Notes: a model not told the origin generated them from the letters alone. A DNA stretch of 64,000 bases from Anaerococcus urinomassiliensis (GCF_900128425.1 NZ_LT635782.1:437484-501483); one strand, 5' to 3'; counted from the stretch's first letter, positions 1 through 9,304 are shown. Program-made: numbers and translations.

Positions 1-810
1 AAGACCAACAAAATTATGATGCCTACATTTTTTGTACTTTTCTTAATCCTTGCTCTAAAAGTATTAAGCCTACCAAACTCTTTGGAAGCTTATAAAGATA
101 TGTTTACTTATAGGCCAGAACATATGAATATGCAAACTATAGTAAATGCCATGGGCCAGGCTTTCTTTTCTCTATCTATAACAGGATCGGGCATGATAGT
201 CGTAGGAGCATACATTGACAAAAAAGAAGACCTTATTCATTCATCAGTACAAACTGGAATATTGGACACACTCGCAGGCTTGATATCTTCTTTTGTGATA
301 ATTCCTGCTATCAGCGTCTTTAATATGGATAAAGCTGGAGGTCCTTCTTTACTATTTGTAAGCCTACCTACAATACTTAACAATATTCGTTTTGGGAGAA
401 TATTTGCAATCATACTCTACCTAGCTGTAGTATTTGCAGGCATATCCTCTCTACAAAATATGTTTGAAGTCATAGCAGAATCAATTACCCACAGATTTGG
501 CAAACTGACTAGGAAGGAAGTATTTATATCTCTTGGACTATTAGTATTTTTGCTGGGAGTAAACCTTGAAACCATAGGATCTTTTGGACCTTATATGGAT
601 ATTATATCTATCTACATCATACCAATAGGTGCATCAATAGGAGCTATTAGTTGGTTTTATATCTTGCAAAAGGATAAGCTACTTGCTGAGATAAATCAAT
701 CTGCCAAGAGAAATTACGGGCAAAAATGGTATAAAATAGGTAAGTATATCTACGTGCCTATAGCAGTAATCATAACTATATTGGCACTAGTATTGAAAAT
801 TTCATTCTAG
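1..810 (+). CDS. Sodium-dependent transporter, NSS/SNF family (5'-truncated by window edge)
   Basis: The reading frame is already open at base 1, so this is the C-terminal ~269 residues of a longer protein. It is very hydrophobic, with about seven membrane segments, and its pattern (a SITGSGMIVVGAY stretch, then an FAGISSLQN stretch) matches the second half of bacterial neurotransmitter:sodium symporter homologues such as LeuT/MhsT-type carriers. Known members import amino acids or similar solutes with Na+ across the cytoplasmic membrane; the substrate cannot be read from this part. The nucleotidase gene follows after 13 bases, suggesting co-transcription. The family call is fairly secure; full length and substrate are unknown. 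Confidence 0.75.
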   Translation, partial: KTNKIMMPTFFVLFLILALKVLSLPNSLEAYKDMFTYRPEHMNMQTIVNAMGQAFFSLSITGSGMIVVGAYIDKKEDLIHSSVQTGILDTLAGLISSFVIIPAISVFNMDKAGGPSLLFVSLPTILNNIRFGRIFAIILYLAVVFAGISSLQNMFEVIAESITHRFGKLTRKEVFISLGLLVFLLGVNLETIGSFGPYMDIISIYIIPIGASIGAISWFYILQKDKLLAEINQSAKRNYGQKWYKIGKYIYVPIAVIITILALVLKISF

Positions 811-823
811 AAAGGATAAACAA

Positions 824-1525
824 TTGATAAAATATTTACTTTGGGATATTGACAATACACTTCTAAGCTTCGACTTGGCTGAAAGGGCATCCATGACAAA
901 AGGCTTTCAATTATTTGACATAGACATAAGAGATAAAAATGCCCTAGACGTCTACAAAGATATAAATGATAAACATTGGAAGATGCTAGAAAAAGGAGAG
1001 AAAACTCGTGAGGAGATCTTGACGGGGAGGTTTGAGGAATTCTTTGACCTCTATGACATAGACTATGATGATAGCTTGGTAAATGATTTTAACCTCTTTT
1101 ACCAAGAAGAACTTGGCAAGCAAGTATTTTTCAATGACTATGCCAAAGAAGTTCTCCAAAAATTAGGCAAAAACTACAAGCAATACGCTGTGACCAATGG
1201 ATCAAAAGTTGCCCAAACTGGCAAACTCAGAAACTCAGGCCTAGATAAAATCTTTGATGGAGTCTTCATATCAGAAGACTTGGGCTATGACAAACCTAGC
1301 AAGGAATTTTTTGACATAGTTTTTGAAAGTATTGGTTCAAAAAATAAGGATGAATACATCCTAATAGGAGATTCTCTCACATCAGATATGCTTGGAGCAA
1401 ACAATGCCGGTATCAAAAATATTTGGTACAATCCAAAAGATTTTGACAATAAGGCAAGTGTAAAAGTCGACTACAAAATAAATAATCTAAAAGAGGTCAT
1501 CGAAATATTAGAAAATATTGAATAA
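824..1525 (+). CDS. HAD-superfamily nucleotidase, YjjG-like
   Basis: A 233-residue cytoplasmic phosphatase of the HAD fold. Motif I is WDIDNTLL (D8 nucleophile, D10), a motif III lysine lies in YDKPSKEFF, and motif IV is IGDSLTSDM. YjjG-type enzymes dephosphorylate (often non-canonical) pyrimidine nucleoside monophosphates; the exact substrate is inferred from overall similarity only. The start is TTG at 824, seven bases after an AAAGGA ribosome binding site; no ATG fits as well. It lies 13 bases after the transporter gene. A second, truncated copy of its 3' end lies at 2394-2567. Confidence 0.8.
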   Translation: MIKYLLWDIDNTLLSFDLAERASMTKGFQLFDIDIRDKNALDVYKDINDKHWKMLEKGEKTREEILTGRFEEFFDLYDIDYDDSLVNDFNLFYQEELGKQVFFNDYAKEVLQKLGKNYKQYAVTNGSKVAQTGKLRNSGLDKIFDGVFISEDLGYDKPSKEFFDIVFESIGSKNKDEYILIGDSLTSDMLGANNAGIKNIWYNPKDFDNKASVKVDYKINNLKEVIEILENIE

Positions 1526-1785
1526 ATCAATGCTTTCGGTATTAATTAGTAAAATTATGTTTTCATGATTAAATATAAATATTTTGGGTACCTTATTATT
1601 GAGTGGTAAATCAATTAGCAAGTTAGTAAGATAAAACATTAAAATTATTTTTGATTAGTATTATAATTGTGAATAATTTCTAAATGTGAATCACCATAGT
1701 TATGTTATTTACTAAAAAATAGATTATATACTAATGATAATACGAAAATTGACCATATAATTATATATTAACTAGGAGAATAATA
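1526..1785. other. AT-rich intergenic spacer, no gene seen
   Basis: 260 bases of very AT-rich sequence with no supportable ORF and no strong GC-rich hairpin. It probably carries the promoter for the small secreted protein, but no convincing -35/-10 pair stands out. Confidence 0.4.
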
Positions 1786-2271
1786 ATGAAAATAAAAACA
1801 ATAATATTTTCTTTACTAGCGATTTTAGCATTTTCAAGCATATCCTACGCAGGCAATAATGCTGATGTTGATTTTAAAGATGCCACGATTAAGACTTGGT
1901 ACGACAATTTAAGCCAAGATGAGAAAACTTCAAAGAAAATAGTTATAGAAGAATTAATGGACTTAGATAATAAGAGAAGTGAATGGTTAGGATGGTATAA
2001 TTCTTTATCTAATAAAGAAAAGCAAGCAGTTGATTTTGATGGTTATAGGTCAGCAATTGATTCTATTATAAAAAATAACAATATAGCTTATATTCATAGA
2101 CTAAAAGAGGCCATAGATAAAAACAAAGAGCAAATTAAAATAGTAAAAGATTTGATGACAAATTATCCAAAAACTGTAAATAAGGTTAAAGATAAGCTTG
2201 AAAAATTAATTGACCAATCTTCAAAATTAATAAAAGAATCCGAAGAACTTTTATTAGAACTTGAAAAATAA
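1786..2271 (+). CDS. Small secreted helical protein, function unknown
   Basis: A 161-residue protein with a classical Sec signal peptide (MKIKT, a hydrophobic core, then SYA|GNN with probable cleavage after residue ~22). The mature part is charged and helical, with heptad-like stretches in the last ~60 residues (KEQIKIVKDLM, KLEKLIDQSSKLIKESEELLLEL) that suggest a coiled coil. No lipobox or LPxTG-like sorting signal is present, so it is probably released or loosely attached. ATG at 1786 follows TAGGAG at 1773-1778. I do not recognise the family. It sits between the intact nucleotidase gene and a remnant copy of the same gene, so it may have arrived with a rearrangement. Confidence 0.65.
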   Translation: MKIKTIIFSLLAILAFSSISYAGNNADVDFKDATIKTWYDNLSQDEKTSKKIVIEELMDLDNKRSEWLGWYNSLSNKEKQAVDFDGYRSAIDSIIKNNNIAYIHRLKEAIDKNKEQIKIVKDLMTNYPKTVNKVKDKLEKLIDQSSKLIKESEELLLELEK

Positions 2272-2335
2272 AAATTTAAAAATTAGAGAAAATATTTTCT
2301 AATTTAAAACCTCATACCTTAATGGTTGTACAATA

Positions 2336-2382
2336 AATCGTGTTGGCAGAAGTAATGATCCTTCTTCTAATACGATTTTTTT
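2336..2382 (+). terminator. Intrinsic terminator after the small secreted protein
   Basis: A long hairpin: AATCGT plus GTTGGCAGAAG pairs with CTTCTTCTAAT plus ACGATT (17 pairs, one mismatch, some G-T), with loop TAATGATC and a run of seven T. A weaker AT-only hairpin, AAATTAGA...TTCTAATTT, lies at 2280-2305 right after the stop codon. The degenerate nucleotidase copy starts about 12 bases downstream. Confidence 0.65.
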
Positions 2383-2393
2383 CTTAAAGAGAG

Positions 2394-2567
2394 GAATACA
2401 TCCTAATAGGAGATTCTCTAACATCAGATATGCTTGGATCAAACAATGCAGGTATTAGAAACATTTGGTACAATCCAGAGGGCCTAGCTAATGACCTAGG
2501 CATAAGAATTGATTATACCATCCACCAATTAAATAAGGTTGTCGATATATTAGACGACTTAAGATAA
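2394..2567 (+). pseudogene. 3' remnant of a second YjjG-like nucleotidase gene
   Basis: These 174 bases encode 57 residues plus a stop and align without gaps to the last 57 codons of the intact nucleotidase gene (1352-1525). The first 28 residues are almost identical (shared core EYILIGDSLTSDMLG and NIWYNP); the rest is diverged but collinear (DYTIHQLNKVVDIL against DYKINNLKEVIEIL). No start codon or upstream part of the gene is present. It is read here as the tail of a diverged paralogue whose 5' part was lost, and is unlikely to be expressed. Confidence 0.85.
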
Positions 2568-2568
2568 A

Positions 2569-2591
2569 AGTCCCAAATTTGGGGCTTTTTT
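2569..2591 (+). terminator. Intrinsic terminator behind the nucleotidase remnant
   Basis: AGTCCC - AAATTT - GGGGCT followed by a run of T. It is probably the original terminator of the lost paralogue, and it now isolates the surface-protein promoter downstream. Confidence 0.7.
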
Positions 2592-2672
2592 GATATTTAA
2601 AATGTTGGCCTAAGAAATGGAATGTTGAAGTAAAAGTAAAAATGATTTTTTTATTAAAGCCATTATATTTCA

Positions 2673-2700
2673 TTGTCAAATATAAGCAAAATGGTATAAT
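2673..2700 (+). promoter_or_regulatory. Promoter of the large surface protein
   Basis: TTGTCA (2673-2678), a 16-base spacer, and TATAAT (2695-2700) preceded by TGG, giving an extended -10. The GTG start at 2751 lies 50 bases downstream, with TTAGGAG at 2737-2743 as ribosome binding site. Confidence 0.65.
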
Positions 2701-2750
2701 ATGTAACGAATATGTAGACTTATTTTATACTAGAGATTAGGAGTTTTAAA

Positions 2751-5700
2751 GTGATTAATAATAAAAAATCCATAATTCCTTTGTCCAATGAAACCATCAA
2801 AAAGGCACTATTGGGTGCTACTATTATTGCTGGTGGATTTGGCCTTATGGGGAATACTAATGAAGTATATGCTGATAGTGTTCCGTCTTATATTGCAGAC
2901 GAACTAGACGGTGTATACGATGAAACTATCGTTATAAGCGATGATAGTGCAAGCACTACAAGTGCACAAAGCACACAGATAGAAAGAAAAGAACAAGCAG
3001 TAAGTGCTCAAACTTACAGCTCAAATGCGACCGAAGAAATAAGTACAGCTCTTGAAATGTCTGAGGCTAATGTTCCAGCTGCCCAAAAAGCATCAGATGA
3101 GCCGAACCATGCCGAAGATGATAAAAAAGTAGGAAAAGACTCAGACCCTAGCCAAATTGATCAAACAAAGGCTGAGACAGATCTAGCCCAAGGAGCAGAA
3201 TTAGCTGGTGGGTCTGCAAGTACACGAATCAGATCAACCTATGCTGTCGCAGAGTCAAATGCGCCTAACTACAAGAAAGATGAAGAAAAGGTAGGAGAAT
3301 ACGCTGGTAACGACCTTGGCGATACAGGGCAATACCTCGGTAGCACACAGGAAGATGAAAAAGAAAGCATAAAGTACGTTATCTTTGAACCTTCTAAAAA
3401 TCCTGGAGTTGACAAGAAAAAATTTGGCTTTGTTGTCCGTGTGGGTAAAGATCGTGATCGTACCTTTGCAGATTTATTAATTCAGGGGACAAACGCTTCT
3501 ACTACATCCATTAGCACAGGGACTAAAGAACTTCTTGACATCGGAAAAGAGCCACTTGAAGGATACAAAGTAAACTACAAGCCAGGTGAAACAGTTTCGA
3601 TTGGTCGAGAAGGTAGAGGGCCACTCACTCTTACCTTTGCTGGAACAGAAGAGCTCTTAAATTACATTAATACCCACAAGGATATCACCTTTGGTTTTGT
3701 TGACCACTATACTGAAGAAAATACAGATAAAACTAAGCAAATTTTTAGAGATGCAGATGTCAGCTTTATTATGAACCCATACCCTAACGAGAATGATGAG
3801 TTTAAGGTAATCAAGCTTAACGGAGCAGAAGCCACTGATCCTATTGCAGCCAAGGGTCAACTGGTTAAAACAGGTGCTCACATTGATAACTTAGATGAGA
3901 ACGCCCTTGAAAGACTTGTAAACCAAACCTATGACTCCAATGGAAATGTTATTAGTGAAAAATATCTAAAGGCAGAAGTAGTAACTGCTTCTAATATAGG
4001 TGATCTAAAGGCAGAGCTAGGAAAAGAGGGTTCTGATATTAAAGTCGGAGATGTCCTATATCGTATGCCAAAAAGTTACTATGAGGATGGGTCCATGTTT
4101 AAGGAAGCCATCTATAAGGGACTAAAGGCTTTAGATGTAAGATTTTACGTAAGACCTAGAAAAGCAGAAGAGTTTAATAATGTTTCAACAGCTTATAACG
4201 AGTACGCAACTTATAAAGAGCCAACTTCTGATGCACAAGAAGATGATGGCAAATATGGCGAAGAGTCTATTAAGCAAGGCGATAAAGACGTAACAATCTC
4301 CAAACAAGGGATTGCCAGATACGACCACTATAACAGTGTGGGAAATATCTTAATCAACCTAGACGATACCCAATACTACGACCAAGTCTTTAAGGATGAA
4401 AAGGGAAAGATCCTATCCAACACCGAAGAATTCTACCCTATTAAGCCTAGCCAACCAGTGGAAGTAGCTATAAGAGATAAAAAGGGTGAATATGGCAAGG
4501 ACGCGGCTGATATGAAAGAGGCTGAGGATAATGGTCTAGTAAAGGGAACAATCAATACAAAGGATGCAGAGAAAAATGGCTGGAAGATTGACATAACTCC
4601 TGGTGATAGTTCTAAATTTACGGTTACTCCACCTGCTACAGCTCAACCTGGCGATAAGATTGCCGTACCTGTAACCTACAGATATACTAATGGATCTATT
4701 GATGTTCACTGGTTCCACTTTGAGATACCAGAAACTGACAATAACCTACCATCCTATGATGTAAAGGTAGACTATCCAAGTAAATCTATTACTTCACCTA
4801 TTAAGGTACAAAATCATCCTGAAAAGAATAATCCAAAAAGCTATACTATAGAAGATAAAATATATAAAGATGACAGAGGCAATGAGTGGACAGTATCTAT
4901 AGATGATAATGGTAATGTAACAGCTACACCATCACCAGATGGAACTTATAATGGTGGAGAAAAACTAACAGTACCAGTAACAGTAGAATACGAAAATACA
5001 ACACAAACTGAAACTACAAACGCAGAATTTGTCCTAAAAGAAAAGACAAACCTACCACCAGACTTTAATGCAAAAGCTGGTAAGACAGGTGATACATTAA
5101 AATCTGCACCAAAAGTAAATACAGAAGACACCTACAACAGAAAACCAGCTTCATATAGTTTCGAAAATGGAGAAACTACTAAAGATATTACAGATGATAA
5201 GGGTAATACTTGGACAGTAGAAATTAATCCAAAAACTGGTGAAGTAACTGCAACTGTACCAGAAGCTGCAGAAGGCAAGACTCTTGAAGGAGCAGTCCTA
5301 GATGTACCAGTAGTTGCAAACTACAAAAATGCTGACGGAACAGATGCCGGAACTGAAAATGCCAAGGTACAATTTTTCGCAGTAGAAGCAGGAAAATCTG
5401 AACCAGCACCACAATTAGCAGCTCCAAGATATGACGCAAAAGTGGTAGATGCAGGAGAAAGCCAATCAGCACCTGTAGATACTGGTGATGACGAAAATGC
5501 AACAAAACCAACAAGATACTCAATCCCAGAAGGAACTACCTACACAGATAGTAAGGGTAACACTTGGGATGTATCTATAGATGAAAAGACAGGTGAAGTA
5601 ACAGCAACAGCACCAAATGCAGCTGAAGGCGAAACACTTGACCTAAACGGAGCCATCCTAGATGTACCAGTAACAGCACATTATGAAGATGCTGAAGGTA

Positions 5701-8700
5701 ATGAAATTGCAACCAAAAAAGCATCAGTTCAATTTATAGGAACTGGAACAGAAGGTAAGCACACTTATACAGAAGAAATTCCATTTGTAACAACTGTAGA
5801 ATACGACCCAGACTTCTATACAAACTACCCTGATGAAGAAAATAACTACAAGCTAGTGACTGAAGGGGTAAATGGATCTAAGAAAACTGAGTTAACTATT
5901 GTAGATTCTAAGGTTACAGATACTAAAGTAGTAGAAGAAACTAAGCCAACTAATGCAGTAATCAAAGTTGGTGAAAAAGACTACACAGGAACATTCGAAA
6001 CAAAGAAAACAAGTCCAGTAGAATTCGAAACAGAATATGTAGTAGATAACTCCCTAGAACCAGGAACAACAGTAGTTGAACAAGAAGGATCTCTAGGAGA
6101 AGAAGAAACTACAGTAACTCATAAAATTGAAAATGGTAAAGTAGTTGAGTCAACAGAAGGAGAAAAAACTCAAACAAAGGCTCCAACTAAGAGAATAGTA
6201 AAAGTAGGACCAGCAAAAACAGATGGAACCCACACCTATACAAACAAAAAACCATTTGATGTAGAAGTAAGAGTAAATCCAGAACTTCCAAAAGGTGAAT
6301 ACAATGTAATTCAAGAAGGTGTAGAAGGAGAAGAAGAAGTAACAGTTACAATAGAAAACTCAAAAGTAACAGAAACTTCAGAACCAAAAGAAACCAAAGC
6401 ACCAGTAAATGAAATTATTGAAATAGGAAGCGAAGACTACACAGGAACTCTAGAATATACTGACAAAGATCCAGTACCATTTGAAACAGAAGTAACCATA
6501 GATCCAAGCCTAGCACCAAATGAGATTGTAGAAGATCAAGCAGGAGTTCTTGGAGAAAAAGAAACTAAGATTACAAGAACAATCACAAATGGACAAGCAG
6601 GAGAAGAAGTTAGAGGAGAAGAAACTCAAACAAAAGATCCTGTAACAAGAAAGATTAGAGTCGGAGCAAAAACAGATGGAACTCACACTTATACAAACAA
6701 AAAACCATTTGATGTAGAGGTAAGAGTAAATCCAAACCTACCAAAAGGTGAATACAATGTAATCCAAGAAGGTGTAGAAGGGGAAGAAGAAATAACAGTT
6801 ACAATAGAAAACTCTAAAGTAACAAAAACTTCAGAACCAAAAGAAACCAAAGCACCAGTCAATGAAATCATTGAAATAGGAAGCGAAGACTACACAGGTG
6901 TGGTAACACACACTGAACATTTTGAAATTCCATTTGAAGTAGAAGTTAGATACAATGACGAGCTTCCAGCTGGAACTAGCAAGGAAATTCAAAAGGGTGA
7001 AAAAGGCTCTTATGATGTGGAATACAAGCAAGCTATTAAAAATGGTCAAGCTGATGGAGAACTATCTAAGACTGAAACTAATAGAACAGAAGCTAAGAAA
7101 CACATCATCGAAGTAGGAACTAAGGTTGAAACTCCAGAAAATAACTACTCAAAAGATGTCGAAGTAGAAATCGAATATGTATACGATGATACAAAAGACA
7201 AGGGTGTAGTAGAAACTGGTGAGTTAACACCAGGTAAGGTGGAAACTAAGGTAGTTGATAAGTATAACCCAGAAACTGGTAAGATCGAACAAACTACAGA
7301 AGAAGTTGTAACCAAGGCAAAACAAAAAGTTATCGTAGGTACTAAGGACTTTACAGGCACATACGAATACGAAGATACTTGCCCAGTACCATTCGAGGTA
7401 GAAATCAAAGAAGATCCAACTCTTGCAAAGGGTGAAAGAGTGGTAGACCAAGAAGGCGCACCAGGTTCTAAAACTACTAAGTATGAACAAGATATAGAAA
7501 ATGGTAAGGCTGTTGGTGAACGTAGAGTAGTAGAAGAAAAAATTACAACAGAGCCTAAAAAACACATTGTTCGTGTGGGAACAAAACCTGCAGAAGGCTC
7601 TACAGAAAAGGTAGTGGAAAGAGAAATCCCTTATGAAACTAAGGTAATCTATGACGAAACTCTTGAAGCGGGAAGCCAAAAAATCGAAAACGAAGGAAAA
7701 CCAGGCAAGGAAGAAGTAACTATTACTCAAAAGGTTAAGGATTCTAAGCCAGTAGGAGATCCAACAGAAACTACAAAAACTATCACTGAAAAAGAAGATA
7801 GGGTAGTAAGAATTGGTGTGAAACCTGTTGAAAAGATTGTTGAACTTGGTCACTATACTGAATACAGACACAACCCAGAACTTAAAGAAGGCGAAACAAA
7901 AGTTATCGAAGAAGGTTCTAATGGTTCTGTAAAATATACAACTACTTTCAACAAGGAAACTGGTAAACTTGAAGTTAAGGAAGAAAGAGTTGAACCAAAG
8001 AACAAGGTCGTAGAATATGGTTCTAAGACCGAAGGTGAGTTCAAATTCGAAAGCGAACAAGCTTTTGATATCATCATTAAAGAAAATCCAAACCTTGAAG
8101 CTGGAGAGACTAATGTTATCCAAGAAGGTATTGTAGGAAAAACTGAAACTACTGTTAAGATAGAAAACAGTAAGGAAGTAGATAGAACTACTAAGACAAT
8201 AACTGAAAAACAAGATAAGATTATAGAAATTGGAACTAAGAATGTTTGTGAAATTCCACCAGTAGATCCAGAAAATCCAGACAAGCCAGCCGACAAGAAT
8301 CCAGAAAATCCAGACAAACCAGGAGACAAGGATCCAGAAAATCCAGACAAGCCAGCCGACAAGGATCCAGAAAACCCAGACAAACCAGGAGACAAGGATC
8401 CAGAAAACCCAGACAAACCAGGAGATAAGGATCCAGAAAATCCAGACAAACCAGGAGACAAGGATCCAGAAAACCCAGACAAACCAGGAGACAAGGATCC
8501 AGAAAACCCAGATAAACCAGGAGACAAGGATCCAGAAAACCCAGACAAACCAGGAGACAAGGATCCAGAAAACCCAGACAAACCAGGAGATAAGGATCCA
8601 GAAGAACCAGGTAAACCAGGTGACAAAGATCCTGAAAAGCCAGGAAAACCAGGCGATAATGATTCTGAAAAGCCTGGAAAACCAGGCGAAGAAAAACCAG

Positions 8701-9266
8701 AAGAACCAGGCAAGCCAGGTGAAGAGAAACCAACCGAACCAGGCAAACCAGGTGAAGACAAGCCAACAGAGCCAGGCAAGCCAGGTGAAGACAAACCAGA
8801 AGAACCAGGTAAGCCAGGTGAAGACAAGCCAACTGAACCAAGTAAGCCAGGTGAAGAGAAACCAACCGAACCAGGCAAACCAGGTGAAGACAAACCAGAA
8901 GAACCAGGCAAACCAGGTGAAGACAAACCAGAAGAACCAGGTAAGCCAGGTGAAGAAAAACCAAATGAACTAGGCAAGCCAAATACACCAGAAACAGAGA
9001 ATCCAAAATATCCAGAGAAACCAAACTATAATGGCAACAACAATATAGTTACTAATCCGGGTAATAAATCTGAAAATAATAAAACAGTAGAAACAGAAAC
9101 TTTGAATAATCAAAAAACTCAAAAGGATTCAAGTTCAAAAGACGGCAACAAAACTGCTAACACGAACGTTAAAACAGGTGTAAGTGGTACAATTAGCGTA
9201 GCATCAATATTAGCAGCAGCAAGTGCTGGATTATTAGCTAGCAAAAAGAAAAAAGAAGATGAATAA
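2751..9266 (+). CDS. Giant cell-wall-anchored G5-repeat surface protein (adhesin-like)
   Basis: A 2171-residue, highly acidic surface protein. Visible layout: signal peptide with cleavage near EVYA (~residue 41); low-complexity linker to ~190; a non-repetitive putative head (~190-660); three Rib/Ig-like modules (~660-1000) sharing a GNTWxVxI and VTATxP pattern; about eleven G5-like units (~1002-1835) with PKGEYNVIQEGVEGE-type cores; a Pro/Lys/Glu stalk of ~22 eleven-residue units (~1837-2080); then NVKTG, a hydrophobic segment and KKKKEDE. The end is a sortase sorting signal in which NVKTG replaces LPxTG. G5 domains in other proteins bind glycans such as N-acetylglucosamine or form stalks; a role in adhesion or biofilm is inferred. 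The start is GTG at 2751. It is monocistronic, between its own promoter and terminator. Only two Cys are visible (in YEDTCPVP and NVCEIPP). Confidence 0.88.
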   Translation: MINNKKSIIPLSNETIKKALLGATIIAGGFGLMGNTNEVYADSVPSYIADELDGVYDETIVISDDSASTTSAQSTQIERKEQAVSAQTYSSNATEEISTALEMSEANVPAAQKASDEPNHAEDDKKVGKDSDPSQIDQTKAETDLAQGAELAGGSASTRIRSTYAVAESNAPNYKKDEEKVGEYAGNDLGDTGQYLGSTQEDEKESIKYVIFEPSKNPGVDKKKFGFVVRVGKDRDRTFADLLIQGTNASTTSISTGTKELLDIGKEPLEGYKVNYKPGETVSIGREGRGPLTLTFAGTEELLNYINTHKDITFGFVDHYTEENTDKTKQIFRDADVSFIMNPYPNENDEFKVIKLNGAEATDPIAAKGQLVKTGAHIDNLDENALERLVNQTYDSNGNVISEKYLKAEVVTASNIGDLKAELGKEGSDIKVGDVLYRMPKSYYEDGSMFKEAIYKGLKALDVRFYVRPRKAEEFNNVSTAYNEYATYKEPTSDAQEDDGKYGEESIKQGDKDVTISKQGIARYDHYNSVGNILINLDDTQYYDQVFKDEKGKILSNTEEFYPIKPSQPVEVAIRDKKGEYGKDAADMKEAEDNGLVKGTINTKDAEKNGWKIDITPGDSSKFTVTPPATAQPGDKIAVPVTYRYTNGSIDVHWFHFEIPETDNNLPSYDVKVDYPSKSITSPIKVQNHPEKNNPKSYTIEDKIYKDDRGNEWTVSIDDNGNVTATPSPDGTYNGGEKLTVPVTVEYENTTQTETTNAEFVLKEKTNLPPDFNAKAGKTGDTLKSAPKVNTEDTYNRKPASYSFENGETTKDITDDKGNTWTVEINPKTGEVTATVPEAAEGKTLEGAVLDVPVVANYKNADGTDAGTENAKVQFFAVEAGKSEPAPQLAAPRYDAKVVDAGESQSAPVDTGDDENATKPTRYSIPEGTTYTDSKGNTWDVSIDEKTGEVTATAPNAAEGETLDLNGAILDVPVTAHYEDAEGNEIATKKASVQFIGTGTEGKHTYTEEIPFVTTVEYDPDFYTNYPDEENNYKLVTEGVNGSKKTELTIVDSKVTDTKVVEETKPTNAVIKVGEKDYTGTFETKKTSPVEFETEYVVDNSLEPGTTVVEQEGSLGEEETTVTHKIENGKVVESTEGEKTQTKAPTKRIVKVGPAKTDGTHTYTNKKPFDVEVRVNPELPKGEYNVIQEGVEGEEEVTVTIENSKVTETSEPKETKAPVNEIIEIGSEDYTGTLEYTDKDPVPFETEVTIDPSLAPNEIVEDQAGVLGEKETKITRTITNGQAGEEVRGEETQTKDPVTRKIRVGAKTDGTHTYTNKKPFDVEVRVNPNLPKGEYNVIQEGVEGEEEITVTIENSKVTKTSEPKETKAPVNEIIEIGSEDYTGVVTHTEHFEIPFEVEVRYNDELPAGTSKEIQKGEKGSYDVEYKQAIKNGQADGELSKTETNRTEAKKHIIEVGTKVETPENNYSKDVEVEIEYVYDDTKDKGVVETGELTPGKVETKVVDKYNPETGKIEQTTEEVVTKAKQKVIVGTKDFTGTYEYEDTCPVPFEVEIKEDPTLAKGERVVDQEGAPGSKTTKYEQDIENGKAVGERRVVEEKITTEPKKHIVRVGTKPAEGSTEKVVEREIPYETKVIYDETLEAGSQKIENEGKPGKEEVTITQKVKDSKPVGDPTETTKTITEKEDRVVRIGVKPVEKIVELGHYTEYRHNPELKEGETKVIEEGSNGSVKYTTTFNKETGKLEVKEERVEPKNKVVEYGSKTEGEFKFESEQAFDIIIKENPNLEAGETNVIQEGIVGKTETTVKIENSKEVDRTTKTITEKQDKIIEIGTKNVCEIPPVDPENPDKPADKNPENPDKPGDKDPENPDKPADKDPENPDKPGDKDPENPDKPGDKDPENPDKPGDKDPENPDKPGDKDPENPDKPGDKDPENPDKPGDKDPENPDKPGDKDPEEPGKPGDKDPEKPGKPGDNDSEKPGKPGEEKPEEPGKPGEEKPTEPGKPGEDKPTEPGKPGEDKPEEPGKPGEDKPTEPSKPGEEKPTEPGKPGEDKPEEPGKPGEDKPEEPGKPGEEKPNELGKPNTPETENPKYPEKPNYNGNNNIVTNPGNKSENNKTVETETLNNQKTQKDSSSKDGNKTANTNVKTGVSGTISVASILAAASAGLLASKKKKEDE
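6219..6898 (+). repeat. Near-identical G5 units within the surface gene
   Basis: Bases 6219-6445 and 6672-6898 are two 227-base copies, 453 bases apart, that differ at only about a dozen positions. Both begin at a THTYTNKKPFDVEVRV-encoding stretch and end at IIEIGSEDYTG. An unrelated-looking G5 unit lies between them, so the repeating genetic unit is a G5 pair. Such copies can expand or contract by recombination. Confidence 0.85.
8263..8977 (+). repeat. 33-bp tandem coding repeats (wall-spanning stalk)
   Basis: About ten copies encode PENPDKPGDKD (two with A for G), followed by about eleven copies of the related PxEPGKPGEDK type. Each unit is 33 bases. The first block carries a GGATCC at almost every unit boundary. 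The repeat reads through as Pro-rich, extended coil typical of wall-spanning regions. Confidence 0.9.
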
Positions 9267-9277
9267 TGGTTCAGTAT

Positions 9278-9304
9278 AAAAAGTGGAGTTTATCTCCACT
9301 TTTT
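9278..9304 (+). terminator. Intrinsic terminator of the surface protein gene
   Basis: AAAAAGTGGAG - TTTAT - CTCCACTTTTT, a perfect 11-bp stem ending in a T run, starting 11 bases after the stop codon. Confidence 0.85.

Noticed and set aside
2488..2679. 63-residue minus-strand frame over the nucleotidase remnant
   Set aside because: It is antisense to clear nucleotidase-derived sequence and spans a terminator; no ribosome binding site or family.
8620..8973. Second plus-strand frame within the stalk repeats
   Set aside because: It is a shifted reading of 33-bp repeats giving Gln/Lys/Asn strings; it is an artefact of periodicity.
8263..8977. CRISPR-like array
   Set aside because: The repeats are directly adjacent, in frame and coding, with no unique spacers and no cas genes.
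7224..9024. Long minus-strand open frames across the surface protein repeats
   Set aside because: They exist because the plus-strand repeats avoid certain codons. Their products are low-complexity Leu/Ser/Pro-rich strings with no homology signal, and they lie fully antisense to a convincing gene.
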